Counted from the first letter of the stretch, positions 10,374 through 22,262 are shown. The stretch: DNA of 64,000 nt from Cylindrodendrum hubeiense (GCA_014621425.1 JAANBB010000154.1:17016-81015); one strand, 5' to 3'. Notes: a model not told the origin generated them from the letters alone. Program-made: numbers and translations.

Positions 10374-13087
10374 ATGTTCAATCCTTCAGCGGGTAGGCCT
10401 CGTGCTTCCGACTCCAACCCGGACCCTTCGTATGGCTTCACCGATCAAGCCTGGCCCAGATTCGGCCTCGACAACTCGAATTCTTCTTCGATAAACCCTT
10501 CGCACTCTTCCCATGCCTCGGGGCGCAACTTCACCGACCTCATGGGCATGGACTGGGCCCCCTCCCCATCCGATATCCCACAACAACGCTTTCAGCATCA
10601 AGTTGACGATACTCCCAACGATGTAGACATGGACATGAGTCCGCACCAGGACGGGGGCGGTGTTGGTCGTTTGGTTGCGCATTTCGAGAACAAGGGCTAC
10701 GCACCGCCGCTTCCTCCTCGGCCCTCCAACACCGTGACGAGTCCTATGACCTCGAACCCGCCTGTGTCGTCGCCGTTTGGGAGTTTCTCCGTCGCATCCC
10801 ACAATGTCGCAAGCCCTCTCAACAATTCCGCCGAGGTTAACTACTCATCCCTGGGCGGCCCGTCACGAGTAACCAGCCCAATTGCAAGCCCGCCGCCCAT
10901 GTCTTATGGTGGGTATGGCATGCATCAAGGAAACAGTCCTATGGTTGGTTCATCATCAGGGCAATATGGAAGTATGGATAGCTTCATGGTCAATCATCGA
11001 GTGACCAGCCCCATGACCATGTCCTCCATGGGAACGTCTCCCATGATCACATCCCCAATGGTCGGGCACTCAATGGCGGCATCTCCGATGACCTCAACGC
11101 CTATGATGGCATCTCCCAAAGTCACATCACCGGTGCCAACCACACCGGGTGTCCCAGGGACGCCCGGATTTGCGATTTGGCGACCTCCTGTCTCAACGAC
11201 AAAACCTACCATTGATCAGTCTCAGTTTAGCAGTAATACTGTCAATACTGGTGGATACTTTACCAAACCACCCATCCCTTCAACCCCCAAGCCAGTGATG
11301 AATGCTGGAAGCCAGCTCGTCCTGGACTTCAATTCTAGCTCTAATACCCGAGCCAGAGCCCCTGCCAGAGCCCTATCAAGACAACCAACAAGACAGCCGG
11401 CAAGACAACCATCGAGACAACAACTATCTGCGCCTACACCTCCCGCATTCAGTCCTTCTCCAAAGCAAGAACCACAGACGCCCCAAATGCCTCGAGCATC
11501 TCCGTCCACAACCCTACCCGTTAGTTGCCCCGGATTTTTCTGTTGCCTAAACCAGTTGACCGTTCTAACCATCTTCTCAGGCCGAACGACGTCCTTCGAT
11601 GTCTCTCCGCCCCCAGACAGGAACTCGACCGTCACGGGAACAGGTTCCTGCTGAAGCTTGGGAGTCATTCAAATCGACTATCCGAGCCCTCTACCTTGAG
11701 GAGAGGAAACCCCTCAAGGAAGTCATGTCTATCATGGCCGACAAGTATGGGTTTCAAGCGACGTGAGTACTCTTTCTTGTTTGCCTTGTGTCGTTTGCTG
11801 AACCCGAATAGTCCAAAAATGTACAAGACTCGATTCTCGCAGTGGGGTTTCGTCAAGAACAACACCGAAGATGAGGTCAAGAGACTGCTGTCCATGAAAT
11901 TTCAGCGTGATGCCGAGGGCAAGGTGTCTGAATTCGTTCGAAACGGAAAAGTTGTCAACCTGGGCACTTACTTAAAAAGGAAGGGCGTGACGGAATATGA
12001 TTTGATCGATTTCGAACAACCAGCCGATCTCCCAGCCCACATCCGATGTCGAACGCCAACCCCCCCACCGGCAACGGGATATCTCTCATCACCCGATCTC
12101 CTCAGGGCGCAAGAGACTGTCATCGGTAACATGAGGAAGGCTTTCCTGCAGTGCCGGCAGTTCGAGGTGGAGACTGACACCCAAGTCGGATGGTCAACGA
12201 TTGTGGTATGGGGAGCCGGATCGAGCGAGCTGTTACTGGAAGCCAATCACTATTTTGAGATGAGGGATGCCGACCAGGGAGGTCATTACTTGATGATGGC
12301 CTTCAAGCAGCTCGAGGTGGATCTGAAAAAGCTGTCGCCTCAGGGTATCAAAGAGCTGCTTCTTGGAATGGTCCATCGCGATCCCGGCATGATGACCGCG
12401 TTGTGCAAATATCTCGCGGCATACTCGACGACAAACTTTGAGCGATCACATCCTCTCCGACAAATATTCACCTGCTTGTATGAGGTTCAACAGAAACATG
12501 GTCCCGGAACGCTGTCAGATCTATTATGGGGTAGCATCCCCACGATTGCCGAGGAGCTTGAGGCCATTTACGGCCGACGACATCCATATGTTGCACGCAC
12601 ATGGATCGATTTGGCCATTTTCTACAACCACGCCAACGCGGAGCGGCTGGAGAAGCTCGTGAGCGAACTCCGACTTTTGCAGCGGCAGATGGAGAACCGA
12701 CTTGGCACTGATAGTGTCGATGTTCTTGTTCTCCGGCATGCCATCGTCCAGCTGATGTACTCGGCAAGTCCTAATTCGGATAGCACGAAGCAAGCCGCCA
12801 TTGATCTTTGGAACCACATTCGCAGCATGGGACTCGTTTTCCCAGTGCGCGACTCGCGTCCAAATGTGTATTGTTATCACAGCCCAGTCAAGGTCGATCC
12901 GTGGACGAAGCGATGCCGACGACGATACGAACCGGGAGTGCAGTTCATGGAAGAACATGCGGGCGTGCGAATCCTGCCATACTTTGAAGAGGACTTCCAC
13001 ACAACGGAGCATGCTCTCGAGCCACAAGATTCCTGGGCAGCAGCGATGGAGCAGACAATGGGAGCCCCGAAATGGAGTTTCCTCTGA
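10374..13087 (+). CDS. Clr5-domain protein with Ser-Pro-Met repeats
   Basis: Three exons (10374-11519, 11581-11762, 11812-13087) encode 867 residues. The introns are 11520-11580 (GTTAGT..CAG) and 11763-11811 (GTGAGT..TAG). The frame is open upstream to 10266, but the first ATG is at 10374 in a GCCATG context. Residues 1-380 are disordered and carry repeated T-S-P-M units (about 210-270), then an R-Q-P-rich stretch. Residues about 405-460, spread over exons 2 and 3, match the Clr5 domain: W-E-S-x-x-x-x-I-x-x-L-Y-L-E-E-x-K-x-L-K-E-V-M, then G-F-x-A-T-P-x-x-Y-K-x-R-x-x-x-W-G-F. The rest is helical and may contain TPR-like repeats. Clr5 domains are widespread in ascomycetes and named after a fission yeast silencing factor. 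A nuclear or DNA-related role is plausible, but the target is unknown. The domain being rebuilt across two junctions supports the exon model. Confidence 0.88.
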
Positions 13088-14057
13088 GCCGGCTCTCTAG
13101 AGGAACGCATGAGTCTGTCCTTTCCGATACCTTGGGGGTTGGATTGCCTCACTAAACTTGGGCAAGTCTTCGCCCATTCAAAATTCAACGCCGTCAACGA
13201 GCTTGGACGACAGACGCTGTCGACGACTGAACGATCCTTGGACGTCAAACTGGTGCAACGCGCACCCACGGTTTTTGTTTATATATCGATTTGCTTTTCA
13301 CCCACTCACACAAGCCCGGAGTCTGGGATGGCATTTTTCTTTTCTTGCTTGTGATTTTTCGGTCCTTCATGGACTGGCGTTTGGGAGTGCCAAAGTGGCC
13401 AGGACGGGAGGAGAGGGATGGCTAGGTTTGGTCTTGTTCGTTCTCGCAATGTGATTTTGCGCATACCATGTGTACATTAGGAAACGTTGCCTCTCGGCGG
13501 TGGGAAGGGTAGTGGAGTTGCGGCGGCATAATGACGATGACGAGATGACTGCAAGCCGGAAAGACGGTGGATGGTGTTGTAGGTGGTTGAGTGAGCCGAG
13601 CACAAGAGAGAGGCATAAACAGAGAAGAAGAGATGAGAAGAGAAAAGGCGGTCGCAAGGAAGGAAGTCTGGTTTTTTCTCCCTCGGGGAAAGAGGGAAGG
13701 CGATACCCATATCAACGGATGCATCCTGGAAGCTGCAACGAGAGGGAAGGAGCGATGGTGACGAACCACTCGTCGGGCAGACAGACAGGCAGGCATGCAT
13801 GCAGAGACAAGTTAGAAAGAAATATCATCAATACCAAAAAAACAAACGCACGATGCTAGAATTCAGACTGATGCTGCAATTCCTCTTTGTCTTGCTCAAC
13901 TGACTCTCCCATTGGATGGTTTCCCTGTTCTCTTCTCGGGCAATGAATGGGTGCCATGGCTTCTGAATTGCTCTAACCGAGATATCCCCGGCGCAAACCA
14001 CCAAATCCAAGATTTCCTTCACCAACATCCCACCGCATCGCAATTCATCCTCCCACA
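13088..14057. other. Intergenic: Clr5-gene 3' end and trm61-like promoter
   Basis: No coding signal. Both strands give only low-complexity frames. It should hold the 3' UTR of the Clr5-domain gene and the promoter of the downstream methyltransferase gene. Purine-rich segments (13600-13760) are present. Confidence 0.6.
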
Positions 14058-15416
14058 ATGCGCCTACCACGGCCGCTCGCCCCAGGGCGCCTATCCCCTC
14101 TCCGATTGAGTCGCCAATACTCCTCCGGCCACACCGTTAAGGGTATGATTTCCCTGACCAGCCCGAATTGAATTCCAATCCTAACGAAGACACCTACAGA
14201 AAACGACGTCCTCTTTCTTCGCCAACAAGGCACAAACTTCCCCCGCTGGCACCTCACCGCACCCCTCCGCCCCGAGTCCCGCGTGCGCCTCGCATATGGC
14301 GCTTCTGTCAACGCTTCCGACCTCATCGGCCGCAACCTCCTCGACGTCGTCCCCGACTCCTCCGGCCGCGATGTTGTCCTCCACGAGCCGTCCATGGCCA
14401 CCTACATCATCAACAGCGCGCGGCAGGCCACGCCGGTGCGGAACCACCTGCCATCTCGGAAGACACCATCTTTCGCTGCGAATCCCAAAGTGCTGACGTG
14501 AAGCCCGACTTGGGAGCTGTAGATCTACCCCCATGACGCAAACACCATCGTCTCGCTGCTGGACCTGAACCTCCCTCGGCCAGGGGAGGAGGATGAAGAC
14601 GCCAATGCGCCGCCATTCGAGATCTTCGAGGCTGGCACTGGCATGGGCAGCTTGACCCTCCATCTTGCTCGCGCACTCCACGCCGCCAATCCACCCACTA
14701 CCCCTGCACTCCGCAACTCCCTCTGCACGGCGCACTACCAACTACACGACTTTGGGCTCGACCTCACCCCCGAGGATCAGGCTGCTTTCGATAGCTACCG
14801 TGCATCCCGTCGTGCCGTCCTCCACACCCTTGACCGTAACCCGAAGCACTCGCGCGCTGCGCATAAGCTGATTCGCCAATTTCGCCGCTCATTGTACTTC
14901 CCTACCATTGACTTCCACATTGGCTCGATCGACGAATATCTGACTGAGCGTCTCACTCAGTCTGACGGCGCCCCCTTCCTCTCCCATGCCATTCTAGACC
15001 TCCCCTCTGCCCATGAGAATGCCGTTCCCGTAATTCAGGCCCTTAAGCCCAACGGGCTGCTCATTCTCTTCAAGCCCTCCATCAGCCAGATTGGCGACTT
15101 CCAGGCCTGGATGAAGCGCACTAACCAGCCAGTGCGCTTTGAGAGAGTTATTGAGCTGGCCGTGTCAACGACAGCCGACGGTGTTCGAGACACTGGCGGT
15201 GGTAGGGAGTGGGATGTCAAGACGGTTATTCCGAGAGGCGCCGAAGCCGATGCCCAACCGGTCCAGGTCATGCGCCCCAAGGTTGGCGATCGTGTTGTGG
15301 GTGGTGGATTCGTTGCTATTCTGCGGCGGTACCATGCCAAGGCTTCACCGGAAGCCGAGCCGGTCGAGGAGGAGACGACTTCTCAGGTGACACCCGAGGC
15401 CAAATCTGAGCCTTAG
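14058..15416 (+). CDS. tRNA (adenine-58-N1)-methyltransferase, Trm61-like, probably mitochondrial
   Basis: Exons 14058-14142, 14200-14435 and 14523-15416 encode 404 residues. Intron 1 (14143-14199) has GTATGA..CAG and a CTAAC branch site. Intron 2 (14436-14522) has a weak GTGCGG donor but a CTGAC branch site and TAG acceptor, and joining it gives A-T-P-I-Y-P-H-D-A-N-T-I, as expected of the family. The N-terminus has seven Arg and no acidic residue in the first 25, and ends near a Q-Y-S-S motif, fitting a mitochondrial targeting peptide. The SAM-binding motif I reads FEAGTGMGSLTLHLA. The family methylates N1 of adenine 58 in the T-loop of tRNA. The N-terminal targeting signal points to an organellar enzyme instead of the nuclear Trm6/Trm61 complex. 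The C-terminus is a Glu-rich tail. It converges with the methyltransferase-domain gene at 16236-20720. Confidence 0.85.
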
Positions 15417-16235
15417 GATTCGTCTGAAGCCAGACACGAGTTGCTAATGATATGTTGATGGAGACACCATAATGTCCTCACTGCAGATCGTTATTGATAC
15501 ATGCAATCACGCTCCTGTAATGCTTTGTAAACTGCATCATCACCACTTAGACACGAAAATAGAACATAGATATCACGTTGAAACCAGATGATTATGAATG
15601 AGGGAAAAAACAAATGCCGCTTGCTATTCGGTATCGCTTCCCAAAACACCAATGGGTATCTCTATGCACATGCTAACATATCCGTGCCTTCGTGTCAAAT
15701 CATTCCCCCGTTATCGTCATGATCGTAATCCACTTCCTCCACTGCACTCTTGTGGTGAGACCAAGAAGTACAATGACCAGCATCGCTCCCCCCCGACGGA
15801 GCTCCTATTAAATCCGCGGCCTATTTTCCTATGTGTAATGAAAGCTTCCAGGCTCATTATGTCAAAACCAATGCATCCAGTGACTGGTCCCTCCGACCAG
15901 CGGCAAAAGAAAAGTAATTCAAAAAAAAATAAAAAACAATGATGTACCTCGATGGGTGCATGATGAGGTGTGTATGTGTGGACACCCAAGGGGGCCCAGT
16001 TAAGGGGTGGGTGTGTCGAAACTCATTTTGTAAAACTCCATTTCGGAGACTGTTGAGTGTAAAATGCTGTTGATAGTTCAGTTGTCAGGCTCGCGCCTTG
16101 TAGTATCTTCCAATCTTGAATTTTTCCCGCCAATGCTTGCTTCCGTTCATTCCTGATGATAGGGCAGTGATAAAAGTTGGTGAAACAGGATAGGAAATAT
16201 AGTGTAACAAAGGAGATTGAGGAGCAAGGAACGGC
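15417..16235. other. Shared 3' region of two convergent genes
   Basis: No gene seen. The segment is AT-richer than its surroundings, with an A-rich run near 15917-15937, and lies between the stop codons of two convergent genes, so it holds both 3' UTRs. Confidence 0.65.
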
Positions 16236-19200
16236 TTAGAAGCTGGTGATACGATCAGGCGCACGAGCGCAGCAGACCGTCAACTTCAAGCTCGTTCCAA
16301 GCTCCTCGCACTCCGAGAGCAAGGCTCTGTCGGTCCAAATGCTCTTGCCGGATGGGTTCTCTGCCGCATTCTCATAGCAGCGAGTGTACCACCATCGACC
16401 GACTCGGCCGACCATCCGGGTGATGCCTTCATCGGCCAATGGGCCATTGTCGCTCATCATTTCCGCCAGACTAGGTTGGTCCTTCTTCTTGTCCTCTGAG
16501 CTCTTGGTCTTACGGCTATCCGAGCGGGTAACTGCGCTGGCCGCAGGGACACCGACTTTAGCGGCCTTGATGGTTGAGAAGCCCACTTTGCCAAGAAGAC
16601 GGACGATGAGGTCAGCTGTTGAGGCGAGGTTGGTGTCGGGAGTCTTCTCGTTGACCCTCTCCTTGAGAGACCGGACAACGCGACGTCCCCGGTTTCCCAT
16701 GTTGTTCAGGTCGACATCGAGAATTGATAGCTCGATGTAGCCTCCAGGCTTGAGCACACGACGAGCCTCCGTGAGGACATTGCGATAGTACGACTCAGGG
16801 GCCGCCACAGGGAACCGATAGACGACTGCCGTAAAACTCTGCGGGGCAAAGGGGAATTTTTCGAGATGCGAGACGTATTGGATCTGATGGTGGTTGGGAG
16901 GGCTTAGAGGGAAGCTGGAGGCAGAGCTCTGAAGGTCCGCCGGCAGAGGGGCTCGAGGGGACAGGTTGAAGAACGTTGCGGCTGGGTATGTCTCTGCGGC
17001 GTAGAATGACCAGTCATCGTTACCGAGGCCATCAATCACAAGAATTGAATGGCGCTTGAGAGAACCCTCGACCGGAACCAGTTCGTGTCGAACATCGCTG
17101 AATAGTACGTGTCCAAACGTAAGCCACTTGCTGACGGTCATCGAGCCAACTCGGAGGTTGACCTGGGCAAGCGGAGACGAGTCATCAGACGAGGTACTGG
17201 CGTCCGATTTTCTGGACCTGCGAGATGACAGACTCCTTCGCAGTGACTCGCTGGCCTTGTCAGTTGCTTCCGCGCTCTTGTTTCGGCTATGATAGCCAGC
17301 AACAAATTCAGACACTGAGAACGGGGTGGATGGGCTTGGGTGAGGTTGAAACGCAGCCCGGATCCGCTCGGTCATGTCAGCGCTGTGGGTGCTTGAATCA
17401 GTAGTTGCCTTGGATTGCGTGGAGGCTTTTCTGTGGTCAAAGACAATTGTCGGCGACTCCATAGGTTTTTCCTTAGCTAACTTTGACTGATACGTCTCCA
17501 GATGGAACGGTGTACCCTTCGAAGATGAGGCTGATTTAGGGCCATTTGCATTCTCCTCGCCAAGTAGGTCATTGTACTCATCCCAAACCTCATCTTCCGC
17601 GGGGGGGTCGTTGGCTGTGGGAATGACGGCGGTAGCCTCGGAGAAAGAGGGAACTCCGGAGCAGCTGGAGCTCAAGGTGCGAATGGTCCCATCGGAATCC
17701 TTGCGGGGGGAGAAAGCAATGAATTCTTTCTCTAGCTTTCTCGGCTCCGGCGACATGCCTGAGTTTGAACCATGAGACGAGATATTGGTTCCGCTACCAA
17801 TAGTTGAGCCTTCCATCGTGAGATCCGGCACAGGAGTAGAAGACTTGGGAGGGCTGGGCCCTTTTGCGATAGACCCAGCATCAAACGCATCCAATGCTCG
17901 AGGAGGCGACGTCAAGCTAGCTCGGAAAGGTCGAGAGAAGCTCCTGGGGGAAAAGTGGTCGGAACGGTTGCTGACGACTTTAGGAATTCTTCCAACTTGA
18001 GGGAGTCGACTTCGGCGACCAGACGTTTCGGTGCCAGTTGAGGGGGGAAGGAGAATTTGAGGAGCAGGGCGAATTTGAGTGACAGGATGTGTGAGGGGTA
18101 TTCGTGCCTTAGAGGTAGGCTTGACAACATCCCGCCGAATTGTTTGTTCGAGCTGAGGCGGTGTGCGAGTTGAGGGATGTGGGATCTCCGGGGTGCTCTG
18201 GATGATATCGGGAGTACCGGCAAGACTTGGCGACTTCCCATATACCTCCGCACGCCTCAATACTTCTTGTACATCCATAGGTTCGCTGTCCTCTTGTTCC
18301 GAAGAGTCCATGATGGCATAGAACGCAACAGGTTTCTTCTCAACAACCTTGACCGTAGCGGCCACCGCCTCGCTCTTCTTGGAGTTTTGATTGTTCTGTG
18401 ACCGACCAAATAGGTTCCATTTCCGAGGGGACCGCGACCGCTTTGTGAGTTTCTTCGGTGCCGGCTGAGTTGGCTTGGCTTCGTGAGAGATCTCCCGTTG
18501 CAGCTCGAAATGCGATTCGTCCGACATTACACTCATATCGAAGCTAGTCATAGGCGATGTGGAAGTCTCCGAAGTGTTGATGGGCTGTGGCAACCTTAAA
18601 GGATCGTCTGGAGAAGATTGCAGTCGCTGGACAGACCTCCGGAAAGCCAGAGTCGACTTCATAGTGATGCCTTCGGAGTCGCTACTATCGGATGGCCGAC
18701 GATACCCAAAGGAAGAGATGGGAGTGCGCGACATTGGCGATGGCCATAGAGTGTTGCGTCCCTGGTTGGAAGTCGAAAGTGAGTCGGAGCTTTGCTTTGG
18801 TTGATCATGAGTGAGGCTCTGGTAGCTCTCAGTGCGAGACAGTTCTGAGCTGGCGTTCCGGTTTTCGACGATTGCTCCACCAGCAATGATCACAGGGTTC
18901 ATACGATCCGCAAGGAATGGGTCACTGCTGGTGGCATTCTCTTGAGAAGATTGGGTTCCTGGAGAACCCCGAGTGACGTTGCTGATGCTGCCGCTACGAC
19001 GACGGGTACCGCCGATTCGACCGTATCCTTCGTGTCCTGTGCCAGCTGCAGGGCCTTTGCGGACTATCTTCTTCTTTTCCTTTTCTTTCTTCTCCGTCTG
19101 GGTTCCGTCAGCAGGGGCCTTCTTTCGACCGAAAAAAGCGAACCGAGAGAAAGAGCTCGCGACATTAGGGCTTGGTGTGCGTGTGAGTCGAGGCAGCTCA

Positions 19201-20720
19201 GTGTTGCTTGTCTTCTTTGGTTCCGCATTCAAGCGGCTTCGCGATCGGGATGCAACTTCGCCTCCGATAGGAAGTCTTGATGTCGATGCCACCCTATCCG
19301 ATTCCGACAGTTGGTTACTAGTCCTTGGAAGTGAGCTTGAAATGCCCGAGTCACTTCCGCGTCTCTCAGTCGGCAAGGATTGCGTGGAAAGGTTGCTGTG
19401 GATGATCGGAACAGGACCAAATAGCTGTGATTGAATATCTGGGGTTCCATCTCTGCTAGGTCGAGCAGGCGGGACGCTCTTGGGAGACAGGTGAGTTTGA
19501 ACGGGACTCGGTCGGGCAATCCTCTCTGGTGACGGAGATGTCATCGCCGGTCTTGATACTTTCCGCACAGTCTTGGGTGGCGAAGACTCTTCGTGATTTT
19601 GAGCAAACTTTTGCGAGGACTTCCGTGGTGGCGGGCTTGGTGGAGGCGGAGGTAGTCTCTTGGTCCTGTCCTTTTTCATAGTTCTATCGCTCTCGCGAAC
19701 AGTAGAATTCGAAGAGGAGGAGTTCAAAGACTCTCTGACCGCCGCGAGGCCATGAGGATCAGCAGTGATGCAATCAACCTCATTAGGGATGCTACCAGCC
19801 CTCCGCCGAGTAACCGGTGGTCTGGTGTAAGAAGGACTGTTCAGGCGTCCCTTGACTTGGTTGCTTCGATATGATGTAACGAAGGAGGGAGATTGAGATG
19901 CAATGGATGTCGGCGTAGTATCACGACTGTATGGCCCTGGGCCAGGCGATTCGGAAAACCTAGTGGAAGGGCTTCCACTTGTCCCAGAGAATAACAAGCT
20001 AGCGGGAGTCGGAGGTGGTAGGTCATGGGTTGCTATTCGGAAAGGAACGTCAAGATTCGTTTCTGAAGAGTTCGAAGGGCGCCGGACGTCTCGGTATCGG
20101 TCAAGTTCTGGGTAAATGACTTGTGACTTCCCAGTCTTATTCATCTCGATGACCTCGGCGACTTGAATCTCGGCTGGACTGTGGGTTACACTCCGATCTA
20201 TGTGGATGCCGAAAGCCAGGTCAATCGGGCCTCGCGATCGCGGCCGAGACGAAGATGAACTTGTGCGAGGTGATTCGTTGTTGGGACTAGAGATGCCACC
20301 GGAAAGAGACGACTTCTTTCTTCTCAGGACGTTCGGGGCGGGTTTCGAAGTCGTGTCAATGGATCGTGCCGAAGAGGATGAGCCGGATCCACCGCGAGGC
20401 TTAGTGCTTGAGCGGCTCGAGGCGACAGTACTGGAAGAAGCCCATGATTGAGCTTGGTGATTGAGGGTAGGCCGAGCCGTAGGTTGAGGGATAGAGGGAC
20501 GTCGGCTCGAGGGCTGGGGTACCCTGCTAGCTGGTCGTGATCCAGATGAGGGTGAGGGTTTCGGGATTGTCCTCGGGATGTCGGATTCCTTTCCTGTCCT
20601 GGTCAGGTTCAGTGGCCTCGTGGGGCTCAGAGTGTTTCGAGGATCCCCCATTCTTCTAGTCCGGGTCGTCCCTTCTATGGGCCTGGTCGGAAGGCCAGAC
20701 CCCGACCTGACGTATTCCAT
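16236..20720 (-). CDS. Large disordered protein with C-terminal SAM methyltransferase domain
   Basis: A single uninterrupted frame of 1494 residues. The frame is open a little upstream (to 20780, non-ATG), but the first ATG is at 20720. Residues 1 to about 1190 are Ser/Pro/Arg/Thr-rich and probably disordered, with poly-Pro (about 365-375) and Lys-rich patches. Residues about 1200-1490 form a class I methyltransferase-like domain: a strand with V-I-D-G-L-G, then L-x-E-A-R-R-V-L-K-P-G-G-Y-I-E-L-S-I-L-D-V-D, the typical motif IV-V region after the R-V-L-K-P-G-G turn. Motif I (D-G-L-G-N-D-D) is weaker than usual, so activity is uncertain. The architecture resembles conserved fungal proteins annotated only as methyltransferase-domain proteins. 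The substrate cannot be read from the sequence. The long tail suggests a scaffold or cortical role, which is inference. Confidence 0.88.
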   Translation of the reverse strand: MEYVRSGSGLPTRPIEGTTRTRRMGDPRNTLSPTRPLNLTRTGKESDIPRTIPKPSPSSGSRPASRVPQPSSRRPSIPQPTARPTLNHQAQSWASSSTVASSRSSTKPRGGSGSSSSARSIDTTSKPAPNVLRRKKSSLSGGISSPNNESPRTSSSSSRPRSRGPIDLAFGIHIDRSVTHSPAEIQVAEVIEMNKTGKSQVIYPELDRYRDVRRPSNSSETNLDVPFRIATHDLPPPTPASLLFSGTSGSPSTRFSESPGPGPYSRDTTPTSIASQSPSFVTSYRSNQVKGRLNSPSYTRPPVTRRRAGSIPNEVDCITADPHGLAAVRESLNSSSSNSTVRESDRTMKKDRTKRLPPPPPSPPPRKSSQKFAQNHEESSPPKTVRKVSRPAMTSPSPERIARPSPVQTHLSPKSVPPARPSRDGTPDIQSQLFGPVPIIHSNLSTQSLPTERRGSDSGISSSLPRTSNQLSESDRVASTSRLPIGGEVASRSRSRLNAEPKKTSNTELPRLTRTPSPNVASSFSRFAFFGRKKAPADGTQTEKKEKEKKKIVRKGPAAGTGHEGYGRIGGTRRRSGSISNVTRGSPGTQSSQENATSSDPFLADRMNPVIIAGGAIVENRNASSELSRTESYQSLTHDQPKQSSDSLSTSNQGRNTLWPSPMSRTPISSFGYRRPSDSSDSEGITMKSTLAFRRSVQRLQSSPDDPLRLPQPINTSETSTSPMTSFDMSVMSDESHFELQREISHEAKPTQPAPKKLTKRSRSPRKWNLFGRSQNNQNSKKSEAVAATVKVVEKKPVAFYAIMDSSEQEDSEPMDVQEVLRRAEVYGKSPSLAGTPDIIQSTPEIPHPSTRTPPQLEQTIRRDVVKPTSKARIPLTHPVTQIRPAPQILLPPSTGTETSGRRSRLPQVGRIPKVVSNRSDHFSPRSFSRPFRASLTSPPRALDAFDAGSIAKGPSPPKSSTPVPDLTMEGSTIGSGTNISSHGSNSGMSPEPRKLEKEFIAFSPRKDSDGTIRTLSSSCSGVPSFSEATAVIPTANDPPAEDEVWDEYNDLLGEENANGPKSASSSKGTPFHLETYQSKLAKEKPMESPTIVFDHRKASTQSKATTDSSTHSADMTERIRAAFQPHPSPSTPFSVSEFVAGYHSRNKSAEATDKASESLRRSLSSRRSRKSDASTSSDDSSPLAQVNLRVGSMTVSKWLTFGHVLFSDVRHELVPVEGSLKRHSILVIDGLGNDDWSFYAAETYPAATFFNLSPRAPLPADLQSSASSFPLSPPNHHQIQYVSHLEKFPFAPQSFTAVVYRFPVAAPESYYRNVLTEARRVLKPGGYIELSILDVDLNNMGNRGRRVVRSLKERVNEKTPDTNLASTADLIVRLLGKVGFSTIKAAKVGVPAASAVTRSDSRKTKSSEDKKKDQPSLAEMMSDNGPLADEGITRMVGRVGRWWYTRCYENAAENPSGKSIWTDRALLSECEELGTSLKLTVCCARAPDRITSF

Positions 20721-22226
20721 TATATCCAACCTTAGTCCCAACGACGTCTCCCAAAGCCCATGATTCACAGGTGAAAACAATTTTCAAGAGCAGGGGGGCA
20801 GGGGGGATTTGTATAGGAAATTATCAAAGCTTGCGACGGGTGAGAGATATAAGAAAATCCGAAGGCGCGGGCGCGTAAATGGGATGTGTCGAGGTCGTCG
20901 GTATTAGTGTGGAGGGGGATGAGCAAGATGGTGGGGGAGTGAAACCGCTCCGCGGCTGCCAGGGATATGCCCGTCTAGAGTGGGCTAGCTCCAAGGTGAA
21001 GGGGGTGTGATGGATGGGATGGGCTCGCGTGTAGGTGAAGTGTCGGTGCGGGTGGACAGATGTGATGGATGTCGGCAGTGAATTCGACCGGGCTGCGTCG
21101 GAGAGGCGATGAGGGATGTGAGCGGGGGCGGGGTGCAGTATGGGATGCAAAGACTCGATCTCGACAGGAATAGGAAAAACAAACAAGCAGGAACCGTGGC
21201 AAGGAAGAGGGTCGTGGATATGGAGAGAAGAAGAGATATGACAGCGGGGAGGCCCGAACGGGAGAGACGGAGCCATAGTATTTAGGTGATTGCCGCCGGT
21301 CTGGGCCATCGTCATGACTGGACGACGTTGGCCGGTACAGGAGTACATGGGCGACCAGACGAAGGTACTTGCTGGGGTGGGCTATTCTGACTGTGGCGTC
21401 GGATCCCTGGTCGCAGGCATGAAGCTGGGGTGGGCTGTCTTTGGGCCTTGTGGCCTTGAGGGCTCTCCTGCACGAAGGTGCGCACTGAGGCGGCGGCGGC
21501 GTCGGCGTGGAGTCGCCGATCGACGACATCGAAGCCGCGGGTTGAGTCACCTCTATGGCCAGCGAGGCGTCACAGTGGGACTTTCAGGGAGCCCTGTGCC
21601 GCTCTGCAAACTGCGCCGCGTTGCTCCCACGGCCTGCATACCGCTCCGTCCTATGGGAGCCCTCTCGAGGTAGCTTGCCACTACCATTGGGCACCTAACC
21701 CTGGCTGGGATTTGCACGCACCTTTGGTGGGAGACGACGCTGCGAGCCACTGAGGGCCTGTCGCGCCCGCTGCAAGCTTGCGCGCCTTAGCCCGAGAGCC
21801 ATTGGGGAGACGCTGCGGTGGGGCCCGCCAGTGCTAAGTCGAGAGGCCTGCTGCCGGAGTGGTTTAGACGACGTTTTCTGGGTGGTCCCTATGCTGGCTG
21901 TTGGTCGGTGGGCCCTGGGAGGGATGGGCCGATGGACCAGGAGCCCATGGTTGAAGCTAAATCCGGGTCCATCTATCCATCTATCTGGACCTGCTGAATG
22001 CAGCAGATATCAGAACAGCCTGGATGTGGAGATGCCCGCCGGGCGAAGAGGCAGGGGAGAAGGGGGGACAGCCTCTGGCATCGAATGGGGCTGAAAGAGC
22101 GAAAATCCCATCAAGGGTTGATGCGGGTGCAGGGGAGCCAAAGAGGGCCAAGATGGGCATTTTGCCGTCGGTGTTGGTTAGAGAGCATTGCATCTGAGGG
22201 GGGCGAGGGGCAAAATCAGTGACGAT

Positions 22227-22262
22227 TCACAAGTGATTTCACAAGCGACTTCACAAGTGATG
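22227..22262. repeat. 12-bp tandem repeat, 3 units
   Basis: Three copies of tcacaag(t/c)ga(t/c)(t/g) lie head to tail. On the minus strand they read as a Leu-Val-Lys-Ser repeat, a by-product of the array. Confidence 0.85.

Noticed and set aside
20824..21550. Minus-strand frames upstream of the large methyltransferase-domain gene
   Set aside because: They start at non-family sequence, are Ser/Pro/His-rich, and overlap each other; best read as leader or promoter DNA of that gene.
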